Positions 1 through 8,419 of a stretch of DNA of 64,000 nt are shown in pieces. The stretch is taken from assembly GCF_003112535.1 (NCBI RefSeq), contig NZ_BEWA01000016.1:248001-312000 (forward strand), written 5' to 3'. Source of the stretch: Streptomyces rishiriensis (GTDB lineage: Bacteria; Actinomycetota; Actinomycetes; Streptomycetales; Streptomycetaceae). How positions within the stretch are numbered: the stretch's first letter is position 1; every line of letters starts with the position of its first letter. Made by a program: the position numbers and the translations under genes. Below the pieces are notes generated by a model, which worked only from the letters and a program-made list of their open reading frames with translations, did no database searches and was not told the DNA's origin.

Positions 1-1
1 C

Positions 2-1474
2 AAGCGCCGCCGACCGCTGCGCACCGCGCTGATGGTGGCGTTGGCCCTCGTGGTCCTAGGCGCGGCCGGCCTCGGCTGGATCTACTACCGGCTGAACGGC
101 GACATCGACACGTTCGACGCGGGCGGTCTGTCCACGAACCGCCCCGACGCCGGTTCCTCCAAGGGTGAGAACGTCCTGGTCATCGGCTCGGACGCGCGCA
201 CGAACGGCAACAACGCGCTGGGCGGCGGCCAGGCGGACGACATCGGCCGGTCGGACACGGCCTTCCTGCTGCACGTCTACGCCGACCACAAGAACGCCAT
301 AGCCGTCTCCGTCCCCCGCGACACGCTCGTCACGATCCCACCCTGCAAACTGCCGGACGGCACCTGGACGAAGGCCCGGACGCGGACACAGTTCAACGAG
401 GCCTTCTCCGTGGGCGAGACCGCCAAGGGCAACCCCGCCTGCACGCAGAACACCGTGGAGAAGCTGACGGGCCTGCGCGTCGACCACACGGTCGTCGTCG
501 ACTTCAAGGGGTTCGCCTCGCTGACGGAGGTGGTCGGCGGGGTCGACGTGTGTCTGCCGCAGAACATCTACCAGGGCGACCTCAACCCCCACCGCGCCAC
601 CAAGGGCAAGCTGCTGTTCGGCAAGGGCGAGCAGAAGGTCTCCGGGCAGCGGGCCCTGGACTACGTCCGCATCCGGCACGGGATAGGCGACGGCTCCGAC
701 ATAGGGCGCATCAAGCGCCAACAGGCCTTCGTCGGCAGCCTGATCAAGAAGGTCAAGAGCGACGGACTGACCCCGGGCAAACTGCTGCCCCTGGCGGAGG
801 CCGCGACGAACTCGATGACCGTCGACCCCGGTCTCGGCAAGGCGGACAAGCTGATCTCCTTCGCGATGTCGCTGAAGGACATCGACCTGCACAACACCAG
901 ATTCGTGACCATCCCCTGGCGCTACGACGGCGCACGCGTCGCGATCGTCGAGCCGGACGCCTCGGCGCTGTGGGCGGCGCTCAAGGCCGACCGCACCATC
1001 GACGGCAAGGACGCCGGCGGCGCCAAGGCGACGAAGACCGGCGCCGCCTCCGCGTCACCGAGCGCCGACGGGCGCGTCTCGGGCGCCGGCATCGCCGTTT
1101 CCGTCTTCAACGGCACCACCACCGGCGGCCTGGCCTCGACGGCCGCCGCCATGCTGACCGCGCACGGCTTCACCGTCACCGGCACCGCGAACGCCGGCAG
1201 CCAGGACCACGCCACCACCGTCGTCCAGTACGGGCCGGGAAGGAAAGGCCAGGCCGAGACCGTCGCCCGGCTCTTCCCCGGCGCCCGTCTCCAGTCCCTC
1301 GGCGCCGGCCGCGTCAACGTCGTCCTGGGCGCGTCCTACACCGGGGACCCCGACCCCGCCGCCCCGGCAGCCACGAGTGCCGCCCCGGCCTCCGTCCCGA
1401 CCTCCGTCGCGGACGGCTCGCGCACGGCGGACGCCGATCTGTGCTCCGACCTGTCGTACGGCTCGGGCGGCTGA
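2..1474 (+). CDS. LCP (LytR-CpsA-Psr) family protein with LytR_C domain, 5' end outside window
   Basis: Membrane-anchored enzyme of the family that transfers undecaprenyl-linked glycopolymers onto peptidoglycan, or acts as a related transcription attenuator. The frame is open to the left edge and reads a basic stretch (KRRRPLRTA) before the ATG at position 32, so the true start lies upstream. One transmembrane helix follows (about residues 2-18 from that ATG). The extracellular LCP core has the IGSDAR motif, GRSDTAFLLH and the VPRDT motif. A C-terminal LytR_C domain (about 350-440) begins at IAVSVFNGT. The tail is Ala/Pro-rich. The family call is secure; which polymer it handles cannot be read from the sequence. 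Confidence 0.9.
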   Translation, partial: KRRRPLRTALMVALALVVLGAAGLGWIYYRLNGDIDTFDAGGLSTNRPDAGSSKGENVLVIGSDARTNGNNALGGGQADDIGRSDTAFLLHVYADHKNAIAVSVPRDTLVTIPPCKLPDGTWTKARTRTQFNEAFSVGETAKGNPACTQNTVEKLTGLRVDHTVVVDFKGFASLTEVVGGVDVCLPQNIYQGDLNPHRATKGKLLFGKGEQKVSGQRALDYVRIRHGIGDGSDIGRIKRQQAFVGSLIKKVKSDGLTPGKLLPLAEAATNSMTVDPGLGKADKLISFAMSLKDIDLHNTRFVTIPWRYDGARVAIVEPDASALWAALKADRTIDGKDAGGAKATKTGAASASPSADGRVSGAGIAVSVFNGTTTGGLASTAAAMLTAHGFTVTGTANAGSQDHATTVVQYGPGRKGQAETVARLFPGARLQSLGAGRVNVVLGASYTGDPDPAAPAATSAAPASVPTSVADGSRTADADLCSDLSYGSGG

Positions 1475-1561
1475 AGCAGACCTCGCCCCGCCGGATGCGG
1501 CAGGTCCGCGGCTGCGCAACAGGGTTGACGAAACGTCAGACATCGCCCGGAAGTCGGGCCC

Positions 1562-4408
1562 TCAGCGGCCGCCCTGGCGTGCTCTCACGGCCATCAGCCC
1601 GGCCGCGTAGAGCGCCAGGACGGAGGCCAGCAGAACGTAGTAGAGAGCGGGCAGCGGTGTGAGCCCGAGCAGCGAACCGAGCGGCGAGAGCGGGAGCAGC
1701 AGCCCGACGGCGGTGAGCGCGCCGGCCGCCCGGCCCACCGGGCCGGACGCGCTGCCCTCGGCCCGCCGGCGGCCGCCCCGCAGCAGGAGCATCACCAGGG
1801 CCTGGGTGACCAGGTTCTCGGTGAACCAGCCCGAGTGGAACACCGCCTCGTCGTCCAGGGCGTCGGGTCCGTGCAGCGCGAGCGCGAGCACGCCGAAGGT
1901 GGCCAGGTCGGCGACGGCGTTGAGGGCGCCGAAGCCGACGATGAACCGCAGCAGGGCCCGGGGGCGCAGCACGGTCGGGCGGCGCAGGACCGCGGAGTAC
2001 GGGCGGTCGCGGGCGAAGGCGAGTTGGGCGGCGTCGAAGCACAGGTTCTGCGCCAGCACCTGGGCCGGCAGCATGGGCAGGAAGGGCAGCAGGAGACCGG
2101 CCGCGAGCATCGCTATGACGTTGCCGAGGTTCGACGACAGGGTGACGTGGAGGTAGGCGGCGATGTTGCCGCCCGCATGCCGTCCGGCCGCGACCGCGTG
2201 GCCGATCGCTGTGAGGTCCTTCCCCGCGAGGACCACGTCCGCGGTCTCCCTGGCCACCGCCACCGCGTCGCGCGGGGCGATACCGACGTCCGCCACGCGC
2301 AGGGCGGGCAGATCGTTGACGCCGTCGCCGAGGTAGCCGACGGTGCGCCCGTCGGCGCGCAGGGCGGCGACCACGCGGGCCTTGTGCTCGGGGGCGCAAC
2401 GGGCGAAGACGGTGACGCGGGAGGCGGCCTCGGTGAGCTCGCGGTCGCTCAGGGCGTCGATGCGGTCGGCGGTGAGGACGGCGTCCGGGGCGACGGGGAC
2501 GCCCAGGTCGCGGCAGGCGCGGACGGCGGTGCCGGGGTGATCGCCGGTGAGGATCCTGACGGCGACGCCCCGGTCGGTGAGGGCCTTCAGCGCGTCGGCG
2601 GCGGTGGGGGCGAGAGCGTCCCGCAAGGTGACGAAACCCCGGCAGGTCAGGCCGCGTTCGTCTTCGTGCGCGGGGCCGTGCGGCGGGGAGAGTCGGATCC
2701 CGCCGCTCGGGCGTATTCGCGCGCGGGGGATGTCGGCCGTGGCGATCGCCAGCACCCGCAGTCCCTCGTCCGCGTACCCGGCGGCCCGGGCGAGCAGCCG
2801 CGCGCGCTCGTCGTCCGTGAGGGCGCAGCGTTCGAGAACGGCCTCGGCGGCTCCCTTGACGACCAGAGTGTGCACGCCGAGCCTGCCCGGGGTGCGCACG
2901 ACGGCGGTGGCCAGGCGGCGCACGGGGTCGAAGGGGACGGCCGTCACCCCGTCGTAGGCCGTGCAGTCGTCCTCGTCGGCGGCGTCCAGGAGCGCCTCGT
3001 CGAGGGCGTCCGGGGCGGGCAGTTCGGCGAGCTGGAGGGTCCACCAGGCGTTGAGCGCGGCCCAGCGCAGCACCTCGGCGTCGTCCCGGCCTTCGGGGTC
3101 GACGGCGCGGTGGCAGACGGGGCGGTCCTGGGTGAGGGTGCCGGTCTTGTCCAGGCAGAGCACGTCCATGGCGCCGAGGTCGTGCAGGGCGGGCAGCCGC
3201 TTGACGATCACCCGGTGGGCGCGGGCCAGCAGGGCGGCTCCGCGCGCCAGACAGGCGGTGACGATGACCGGGAGCATCTCCGGGGTCATGCCCACCGCCA
3301 CCGCGACGGCGAAGGGCAGCGTCTCCAGGCCGCGGTCGCGCAGGGCGGCGTTGGCCATGAGCACGAGCGGAGGGGTCAGCAGCATGAACCGGATGAGGAT
3401 CCAGGAGATGCCGTGCACGGACCGGTCGAAGGCGCTCGCCTCGCGCCGGACCGCAGCAGGTCCCCGGCTGCCGTGCGCGACGGCGAGCCGGGTCCGTCCC
3501 GCGGTCGCCACGACGACCGCGGAGGCGCTGCCGGAGGCGATGTCACTGCCCTGGAAGCAGAGCTGCGGGCTGTCGAACCCGATGCCTCGAACCCCGGTTC
3601 CGTCGGCCCCGGTTCCGTCGGCGCCGGTACCGCCCGTGCCGGTGCCGGCGGCGCCGAAACGCGCGGCGGCCGCTGTGTCCGTGGCGTCCGGCGCGTCGAG
3701 GACGTCCGTGGCGTCCGTGGCGTCCGTCGTGTCCGTCGTGTCCGTGGCGTCCGTCGTGTCCGTGGCGTCCGTCGTGTCCGTGGCGTCCTTCGGCACGGGG
3801 GCGGACTCTCCGGTGAGCGCGGCCTGGTGCACGGTCAGGCCGTGGGAACGCAACAGCCGTACGTCGGCCGGGACCAGGTCGCCGGGGCCCAGCCGGATCA
3901 CGTCGCCGGGCACCAGTTCGTCCACCGGGAGCTCACGGGTGCGCGGCGCGTCGTCCTCCCCGGGCCGCCGCAGCACGGTGGCCGTGCCGGCGACCAGACC
4001 GCGCAACGCGGCCGTGGACCGGTCTGCCCGGTGCTCCCCGGACGCACGCAGCGCGCAGCTCACCACGACCAGCAGCAGGATCACGCAGGCCGTGCCCCAC
4101 GAGGCGACGACGGCCGACACCAGCCCGAGACACAGGAGCACGCCGGTGAACGGATCGCGCAGACTGCGCAGGAACACACGCGGCCACGCCGCCTCGCGGT
4201 GCGCCGGCAGGACGTTCGCGCCGAAGCGGGCCTGCCGCGCTTCGGCCTGTTCCTCGGTGAGCCCGCGGGGCCCGCTGTCCAGCTGCCGCAGGGTCTCCAG
4301 GACCGTCGCCGCACGGGGCGTGCGAGCAGCGGCGCCCGCCGGCCGTGCGCCCGGGGCCGCGGGACTCCCCCCGGCGCCGGGCTGCGAGGCGGCGACGGTC
4401 TCAGGCAC
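1562..4408 (-). CDS. mgtA: P-type cation ATPase, magnesium-translocating (MgtA/MgtB-like)
   Basis: Inner-membrane ATP-driven cation importer of the type IIIB group. Visible motifs are TGES (about residue 199), the phosphorylated Asp in DKTGTLT (about 420), TGDHPGTAVRACRDLG, and GDGVNDLPALR. The C-terminal helices include LAQNLCFDAAQ, which resembles the Mg-ATPase pattern. I chose the GTG at 4408 because it overlaps the stop of the upstream ArsR gene (GTGCCTGA), giving translational coupling; an in-frame ATG at 4447 is possible. A low-complexity Thr/Asp segment follows TGES and is unusual. ArsR control hints that the physiological ion could be another divalent metal, so the Mg assignment is by family resemblance only. 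Confidence 0.85.
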   Translation of the reverse strand: MPETVAASQPGAGGSPAAPGARPAGAAARTPRAATVLETLRQLDSGPRGLTEEQAEARQARFGANVLPAHREAAWPRVFLRSLRDPFTGVLLCLGLVSAVVASWGTACVILLLVVVSCALRASGEHRADRSTAALRGLVAGTATVLRRPGEDDAPRTRELPVDELVPGDVIRLGPGDLVPADVRLLRSHGLTVHQAALTGESAPVPKDATDTTDATDTTDATDTTDTTDATDATDVLDAPDATDTAAAARFGAAGTGTGGTGADGTGADGTGVRGIGFDSPQLCFQGSDIASGSASAVVVATAGRTRLAVAHGSRGPAAVRREASAFDRSVHGISWILIRFMLLTPPLVLMANAALRDRGLETLPFAVAVAVGMTPEMLPVIVTACLARGAALLARAHRVIVKRLPALHDLGAMDVLCLDKTGTLTQDRPVCHRAVDPEGRDDAEVLRWAALNAWWTLQLAELPAPDALDEALLDAADEDDCTAYDGVTAVPFDPVRRLATAVVRTPGRLGVHTLVVKGAAEAVLERCALTDDERARLLARAAGYADEGLRVLAIATADIPRARIRPSGGIRLSPPHGPAHEDERGLTCRGFVTLRDALAPTAADALKALTDRGVAVRILTGDHPGTAVRACRDLGVPVAPDAVLTADRIDALSDRELTEAASRVTVFARCAPEHKARVVAALRADGRTVGYLGDGVNDLPALRVADVGIAPRDAVAVARETADVVLAGKDLTAIGHAVAAGRHAGGNIAAYLHVTLSSNLGNVIAMLAAGLLLPFLPMLPAQVLAQNLCFDAAQLAFARDRPYSAVLRRPTVLRPRALLRFIVGFGALNAVADLATFGVLALALHGPDALDDEAVFHSGWFTENLVTQALVMLLLRGGRRRAEGSASGPVGRAAGALTAVGLLLPLSPLGSLLGLTPLPALYYVLLASVLALYAAGLMAVRARQGGR
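3677..3789. repeat. Low-complexity 9-bp-type repeat inside the P-type ATPase gene
   Basis: Imperfect tandem units built from GTCCGTGGC and GTCCGTCGT. On the coding (minus) strand they encode runs of Asp-Ala-Thr and Asp-Thr-Thr just after the TGES motif, followed by a Gly/Thr-rich stretch. The unit length is a multiple of three, so copy-number change would alter linker length without breaking the frame. Confidence 0.9.
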
Positions 4409-4757
4409 CGGCCCTGCGCAGGCTGCGCACGGGCGCCTTCCGCGCACGGGCCGCCAACTGCCCGACCATCACCCGCACCACGGTCACGACGTCGGGGTCG
4501 TCCACGAAGTAGATCTGGCGTCGCCCGTCCCGCCGTGCGCGGACCAGCCCGGCCAGCTTCAGTTTCGCCAGGTGCTGGCTGACGGCGGGCAGCGCCCCGC
4601 CCACCCGGTCCGCGAGGTGGGTGACGTCGCTCTCGCCCTGGGACAGCGCCCACATGATGTGCAGTCGGGCGGACGACGCCAGCAGCCCGAAGGAGGCCGC
4701 GGCCTCCTCCAGCACCTCGGCCGGAGGATCCTCGAAGCCACCGGTGTCCGCCGCCAC
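4401..4757 (-). CDS. ArsR-family winged-helix metal-type repressor
   Basis: Small DNA-binding repressor, about 118 aa from the GTG at 4757; the frame stays open to an ATG at 4874, but that extension is low-complexity. The HTH core reads SSARLHIMWALSQGE, then ADRVGGALPAVSQHLAKLK, then a beta-wing RRDGRRQIYFV. It lies directly upstream of the P-type ATPase and its stop overlaps the ATPase start by 8 nt, so it probably autoregulates the operon in response to a metal ion. The CxC sensor typical of the ArsR/SmtB alpha3 site is absent. Any sensing residues would have to come from Asp/His positions, and the usual C-terminal His cluster of the NmtR type is not obvious. Confidence 0.82.
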   Translation of the reverse strand: MAADTGGFEDPPAEVLEEAAASFGLLASSARLHIMWALSQGESDVTHLADRVGGALPAVSQHLAKLKLAGLVRARRDGRRQIYFVDDPDVVTVVRVMVGQLAARARKAPVRSLRRAGA

Positions 4758-4938
4758 AGCCCTCTCCCGTCCCGTCCCCGTCGCCGCCGCCTCACGGGCG
4801 CCGCCCCAGTTTAGGCGCCACCCGGATTGCTCCGCTCCGCACCGCAACCGCCCGGGCCCGCACCGCGTCTCCACCTGCGCCGACTAAAGTTGCGCAACCG
4901 GGCAACCGACATACCGACACCACTGGAGGACGGACTAC

Positions 4939-5205
4939 GTGGGCATCATCGGCTGGATCATCCTCGGCCTGCTCGCCGGGGCCATCGCCAAGATCCTGCT
5001 TCCCGGGCGCGACCCGGGCGGTTTCATCGGAACCACCCTGATCGGCATCGCCGGCGCCTTCGTGGGCGGCTGGATCTCCGCCCGGTTCTTCGACCGCCCG
5101 GTGGAGAAGCACTTCTTCGACCTCTACACCTGGGGTGCGGCCATCGGCGGCGCGTTCGTCCTGCTCGTCGCCTACCGGCTGCTGTTCGGCAACTCCCGGG
5201 ACTGA
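4939..5205 (+). CDS. GlsB/YeaQ/YmgE-family stress-response membrane protein
   Basis: Short hydrophobic membrane protein of 88 aa with about three transmembrane helices. The Gly-rich pattern is typical of the transglycosylase-associated protein family: GWIILGLLAGAIAKILLPG, then GFIGTTLIGIAGAFVGGW. The start is GTG at 4939 with GGAGG about 9 nt upstream. The precise role of the family is unknown; it is linked to general stress. The gene stands alone, divergent from the ArsR gene and convergent with the epoxide hydrolase. Confidence 0.85.
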   Translation: MGIIGWIILGLLAGAIAKILLPGRDPGGFIGTTLIGIAGAFVGGWISARFFDRPVEKHFFDLYTWGAAIGGAFVLLVAYRLLFGNSRD

Positions 5206-5297
5206 CCCGCGCGTTCGCCGTCGTCCGTCGCCGTCGCCACCGCTGCCGACGGCGACGGACGGGGCACGGTCGGACGGGCGGGCGGGCGGGCGGACGC

Positions 5298-6260
5298 TCA
5301 GCCCCGCAGCTCGGTGAGGAAGTCCACGAGGGCGGCGTTCACCTCTGCCGGTCGCTCCTGCTGCGTCCAGTGTCCGCACCCGTCCAGCCTGATCGGCTCG
5401 CGCCGCAGGCTCGGCATCAAGTCCGGGAGCTTCGCGATGAGTTCAGGAGTGCCCGGGAAGGCCGGCACCAGATCGCGGTCCCCGTACACGTACAGCGCGG
5501 GCACACTGACGACCGCCTGGTGCCAGGCCGCCGTCAGCTCCCAGTTCCGGTCGATGTTGCGGTACCAGTTGAGCGCCCCGGTGAAGCCCCGCGAGAAACC
5601 GTCGGTGAGGACGTCCAGGTCGGCCTCGGTGAACCACTCCGGCAGGATCTCAGGGTCGGGCATCGTCTCCAGCCACCCCCGCCCGGGCTCGACGAGGGGC
5701 TGCCTCTCCCCGGCCGCGGGGGCGTCACCGGAGGCCATGTGGAAGAACTTCCGCAGGGTCGTGCGCGGATCCTTTGCGAACTCCGCGTCCGCAACGCCGG
5801 GTCGGTTGAAGTAGTTCCAGTAGAACCGGCCGCCGAACATCCGGTCCATGGCGGCGAGCGGAGGCTCCGTCCCCCGGAACGGCGGCGGCACGCTGAGCCC
5901 CGCCACTCCCAGCACCACGTCCGGGCGAAGCAGCGCGGTGTGCCAGGCGACCGGCGCGCCCCAGTCGTGACCGACCACGTACGCCTTCTCCTCGCCGAGT
6001 GCGTGGATCAGCCCGACGACGTCGCCGACCAGGTGAAGGATGCTGTACGCGTTCACGTCGTCGGGGTGATCGCTGCGGCCGTATCCCCGCTGGTCGGGTG
6101 CGACCACCCGGAAGCCGGCGGCGGCCAGCGGGCCGAACTGGTGCTGCCAGGAATGCCACGACTCGGGGAAGCCGTGCAGGAGGACGACCAGGGGCCCTTC
6201 GCCCTCCTCCGCGATGTGCAGCCGGATCCCGTTCACGTCGATCATTCGATGCTCAACCAT
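5298..6260 (-). CDS. Alpha/beta-hydrolase, epoxide hydrolase type
   Basis: Cytoplasmic hydrolase of 320 aa starting at the ATG at 6260 (MVEHRMIDVNGIRLH). It shows the oxyanion motif HGFPESW, DQRGYGRSD, the nucleophile elbow VGHDWGAP with Asp as nucleophile, and the C-terminal catalytic His in CGHWTQQERP. Asp at the elbow and the HGFPESW motif favour a soluble epoxide hydrolase over an esterase or a dehalogenase. A run of about 40 in-frame codons upstream of 6260 lacks family similarity and was left out. The natural substrate is not evident from its neighbours. Confidence 0.87.
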   Translation of the reverse strand: MVEHRMIDVNGIRLHIAEEGEGPLVVLLHGFPESWHSWQHQFGPLAAAGFRVVAPDQRGYGRSDHPDDVNAYSILHLVGDVVGLIHALGEEKAYVVGHDWGAPVAWHTALLRPDVVLGVAGLSVPPPFRGTEPPLAAMDRMFGGRFYWNYFNRPGVADAEFAKDPRTTLRKFFHMASGDAPAAGERQPLVEPGRGWLETMPDPEILPEWFTEADLDVLTDGFSRGFTGALNWYRNIDRNWELTAAWHQAVVSVPALYVYGDRDLVPAFPGTPELIAKLPDLMPSLRREPIRLDGCGHWTQQERPAEVNAALVDFLTELRG

Positions 6261-6398
6261 GCGCAAAAGCCTATGCCTCCTGATCTTGGTGGAGAGCTCG
6301 GGCCTGTCCGCAGCGTCGACCGGGCGGGCCGCGAGAGGGGCCGGAGCACGGCCCGCATCTCGGAGTGGGCGCGTCCGCACCGAACGGGTGCGAGGCGG

Positions 6399-6420
6399 CG
6401 TTCAACCGTTCGATTGAACG
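6399..6420. promoter_or_regulatory. Inverted repeat CGTTCAA-N8-TTGAACG (candidate operator)
   Basis: Perfect 7-bp arms separated by 8 nt. The repeat sits in the roughly 300-nt space between the divergent epoxide hydrolase and solute-binding protein genes. A related half site (GGATTCAAC) follows at about 6423-6431. No regulator is encoded next to it. Nothing else is seen in 6261-6560. Confidence 0.5.
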
Positions 6421-6560
6421 TCGGATTCAACCTTCGGAAGCGTTGCCCGTCGACGCGGACCTCAGCACGATGGAGGGCACCCGAAGGTCCTGGCCGCCCC
6501 CGCACGGCGGAGCCGGACGACGGGTTCAGGTTCACCCCCCACCCGAGAGGTCTCTTCAAC

Positions 6561-7694
6561 GTGCCCAGTTTCAGCAGGCGACGCGCCCTCACCGCCGGCG
6601 CCGGCGCCGCCCTCGGCCTCGGCGCCCTCGCCGCCACCGCGACTCCCGCCGCGGCCTCCCCGGCGGGCTTCCCCGGCGGCGGGCGCGAGGACTCGCGCAC
6701 GCTCGACGAGCTCTACCGCGCCGCGCTGGCGGAAGGCGGCAAGCTCGTGGTCTACGCCGGCGGCGACACCCCCACCCAGCAGGACGGCACCAAGGCGGCC
6801 TTCAAGGCCCGCTTCCCGGAGATCGACCTGACGCTGATCGTCGACTACAGCAAGTACCACGACGTCCGGGTGGACAACCAGTTCGCCACCGGCACCCTCG
6901 TCCCGGACGTCGTGCAGTTCCAGACGCTGCAGGACTTCGACCGCTGGAAGCAGCAGGGCCGGCTGCTGCACTACAAGCCCGCCGGCTTCTCCAAGGTCCA
7001 CGACGCGTTCAAGGACCCGCAGGGCGCGTGGGTGGCCACGGGGGTCATCGCCTTCAGCTTCCTGTACGACACGGCGGCGGTCGGCGCGACGAGGCCGCTC
7101 ACCCCGCGCGATCTGGTCGACCCGAAGTGGAAGGGCATGATCGCCTCGTCCTACCCGCACGACGACGACGCAGTCCTGTACCTCTTCAGCCTGTACGCCC
7201 GCGCCTACGGCTGGGACTGGGTGGCCGCGTTCGCCGCCCAGGACGTGCAGTTCGCCCGGGGCAGCAACTCCCCCGGCACCGCCGTCTTCGGCGGACGGAA
7301 GGCGATCGGCGTGGGCACCGCCGGGTCGGCCGTCAGCTCCTCTCCCGTGACGTTCGGCGTCACCGACGGTCACCCGTTCATGGCCTGGGGCCAGCGCACG
7401 GCCGTCCTCGAGCAGGCCCGGAACTCCACGGCAGCCAAGCTCTTCCTCAACTGGCAGCTGTCGAAGGAGAGGCAGAGCGGCTCCTTCAACGGCTGGTCCG
7501 TGCGCACCGACGTCACTCCCCCGGCCGGCCTGAAGCCGATCTGGGCGTACCCCGACGCCCACGTGGACGGTTTCCCCCGGTTCATGGCCAACCGCGCCGA
7601 GGTGGAGCGCTGGAAGCAGACGTTCGCCCTGTACTTCGGCGAGGTCAAGGGCGACCCGACGCCCGGCTGGCTCGGACTGCACCCGGGGGCGTGA
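6561..7694 (+). CDS. Tat-exported ABC-type extracellular solute-binding protein
   Basis: Periplasmic-type binding protein of 377 aa, class of the iron(III)/2-aminoethylphosphonate-like receptors. The start is GTG at 6561; the product opens with a Tat-like signal (SFSRRRALTAGAGAALG) ending near ATATPAAA. No lipobox Cys is present, so it may be released rather than lipid-anchored. Typical features are KLVVYAGGDTP near the mature N terminus, then VPDVVQFQTLQDFDRW. No permease or ATPase gene is adjacent, so it is an orphan receptor. The reading frame is open far upstream, but that part runs antisense to the hydrolase gene. Ligand unknown. Confidence 0.85.
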   Translation: MPSFSRRRALTAGAGAALGLGALAATATPAAASPAGFPGGGREDSRTLDELYRAALAEGGKLVVYAGGDTPTQQDGTKAAFKARFPEIDLTLIVDYSKYHDVRVDNQFATGTLVPDVVQFQTLQDFDRWKQQGRLLHYKPAGFSKVHDAFKDPQGAWVATGVIAFSFLYDTAAVGATRPLTPRDLVDPKWKGMIASSYPHDDDAVLYLFSLYARAYGWDWVAAFAAQDVQFARGSNSPGTAVFGGRKAIGVGTAGSAVSSSPVTFGVTDGHPFMAWGQRTAVLEQARNSTAAKLFLNWQLSKERQSGSFNGWSVRTDVTPPAGLKPIWAYPDAHVDGFPRFMANRAEVERWKQTFALYFGEVKGDPTPGWLGLHPGA

Positions 7695-7898
7695 CGCCGC
7701 TCCGGTCGCGGCAGTAGAGGGCCGGGCGCTGCGGCCCGGGGGCGGACGAAGCGATTCCGCCCCTTCCCGGATCTGTACCGAACGCGAAAATAGTCCTATA
7801 TTTCTACCTACCTCTGCCGGGTGATGTGGTGCATCGAGCGCCGCTCCGACGGGCTGCCCGAAAGCAGGCGGCCGAAGTCCCATGCGGAGGTTGTGGTG

Positions 7899-8054
7899 AT
7901 GTCCTTTCGCTCTGCCAGTCGCTTCTTCCCGCACTCACGTCCGCACACCCAGTCACACCCGCACCCGCACCCGCACCCGCACCCGCACACCAACTCGCAC
8001 TCGCATTCCGGCGACGTCGACCGTGCGGCAGGCTTTTGGGGAGGCAGGGCGTGA
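7899..8054 (+). CDS. His-rich 51-aa peptide overlapping a Wbl gene
   Basis: Candidate small protein with ten His in 51 residues. It has an uninterrupted His-Pro alternation at about residues 20-30, then SHSHSGD, and ends in FWGGRA. The ATG at 7899 has GGAGG 9 nt upstream (7886-7890). The stop (8052-8054) overlaps the GTG start of the Wbl gene by 4 nt (GTGA), which suggests translational coupling. The His-Pro stretch comes from a CACCCG hexamer repeat. A metal-binding role is inference from composition only. An AT-rich stretch at about 7785-7805 could hold the promoter. I do not recognise a family; it may be a chance frame through the repeat. Confidence 0.45.
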   Translation: MSFRSASRFFPHSRPHTQSHPHPHPHPHPHTNSHSHSGDVDRAAGFWGGRA

Positions 8055-8284
8055 ACTGGCGTGAACTGGCGGCATGCCGCTTCGAAGATCCGGAGCTCTT
8101 CTTTCCGATCGGCGAGGACGGACCGTCGCGGCTGCAGATCGAGCAGGCCCGGGCCGTCTGCAACCGGTGCCCCGTCGTGAGCGCCTGCGGCGACTGGGCG
8201 TTGCGCAGTGGTGAGTACGACGGCATATGGGGCGCGATGACGGCGGGCGAACGCCGGGCGCTGCGGCTCTGGCGCAAGACCTGA
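8051..8284 (+). CDS. WhiB-like (Wbl) iron-sulfur regulatory protein
   Basis: Actinobacterial [4Fe-4S] protein of 77 aa that normally works with the principal sigma factor. The four cluster Cys are at about residues 9, 37, 40 and 46 (C...CNRCPVVSAC). The turn motif GIWGAMTAGER follows and the C terminus is basic (RRALRLWRKT). The GTG at 8051 has GGGGAGG about 6 nt upstream and overlaps the stop of the His-rich peptide. The start region carries a perfect 10-bp tandem duplication (GTGAACTGGC twice), which places a second GTG out of frame. Which Wbl class it belongs to is not clear from sequence; its small size fits the short Wbl paralogues. Confidence 0.9.
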   Translation: MNWRELAACRFEDPELFFPIGEDGPSRLQIEQARAVCNRCPVVSACGDWALRSGEYDGIWGAMTAGERRALRLWRKT

Positions 8285-8377
8285 GCCGGCGCCCCGCCGA
8301 GGCCGCACCAAGCGCGCCGACGACGCCGAGGGCAACGGTTACGTCACCCACCACGGCTGACGCTCGCGACATGGGCG

Positions 8378-8406
8378 GGCGCCGCCCGACGCTCACGGGC
8401 GGCGCC
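8378..8406. terminator. Hairpin terminator between convergent Wbl and glpK
   Basis: Perfect 11-bp stem (GGCGCCGCCCG and its complement) with a 7-nt loop. It lies 13 nt past the glpK stop and 93 nt past the Wbl stop, so it could serve both directions. There is no U-tract, as is usual in high-GC actinobacteria. Confidence 0.7.
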
Positions 8407-8419
8407 TGCCGTCGTCGGG

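Noticed and set aside
1536..3044. Long Arg/Pro-rich open frame on the minus strand
   Set aside because: It is an out-of-frame shadow of the P-type ATPase gene; high G/C content opens such frames throughout the window.
5270..5295. CGGG-type short tandem run upstream of the hydrolase stop
   Set aside because: Simple G/C repeat with no flanking signal; too short to interpret.
4827..6560. Upstream extension of the solute-binding protein frame
   Set aside because: It runs antisense to the epoxide hydrolase and across the small GlsB gene; the Tat signal fixes the start at 6561.
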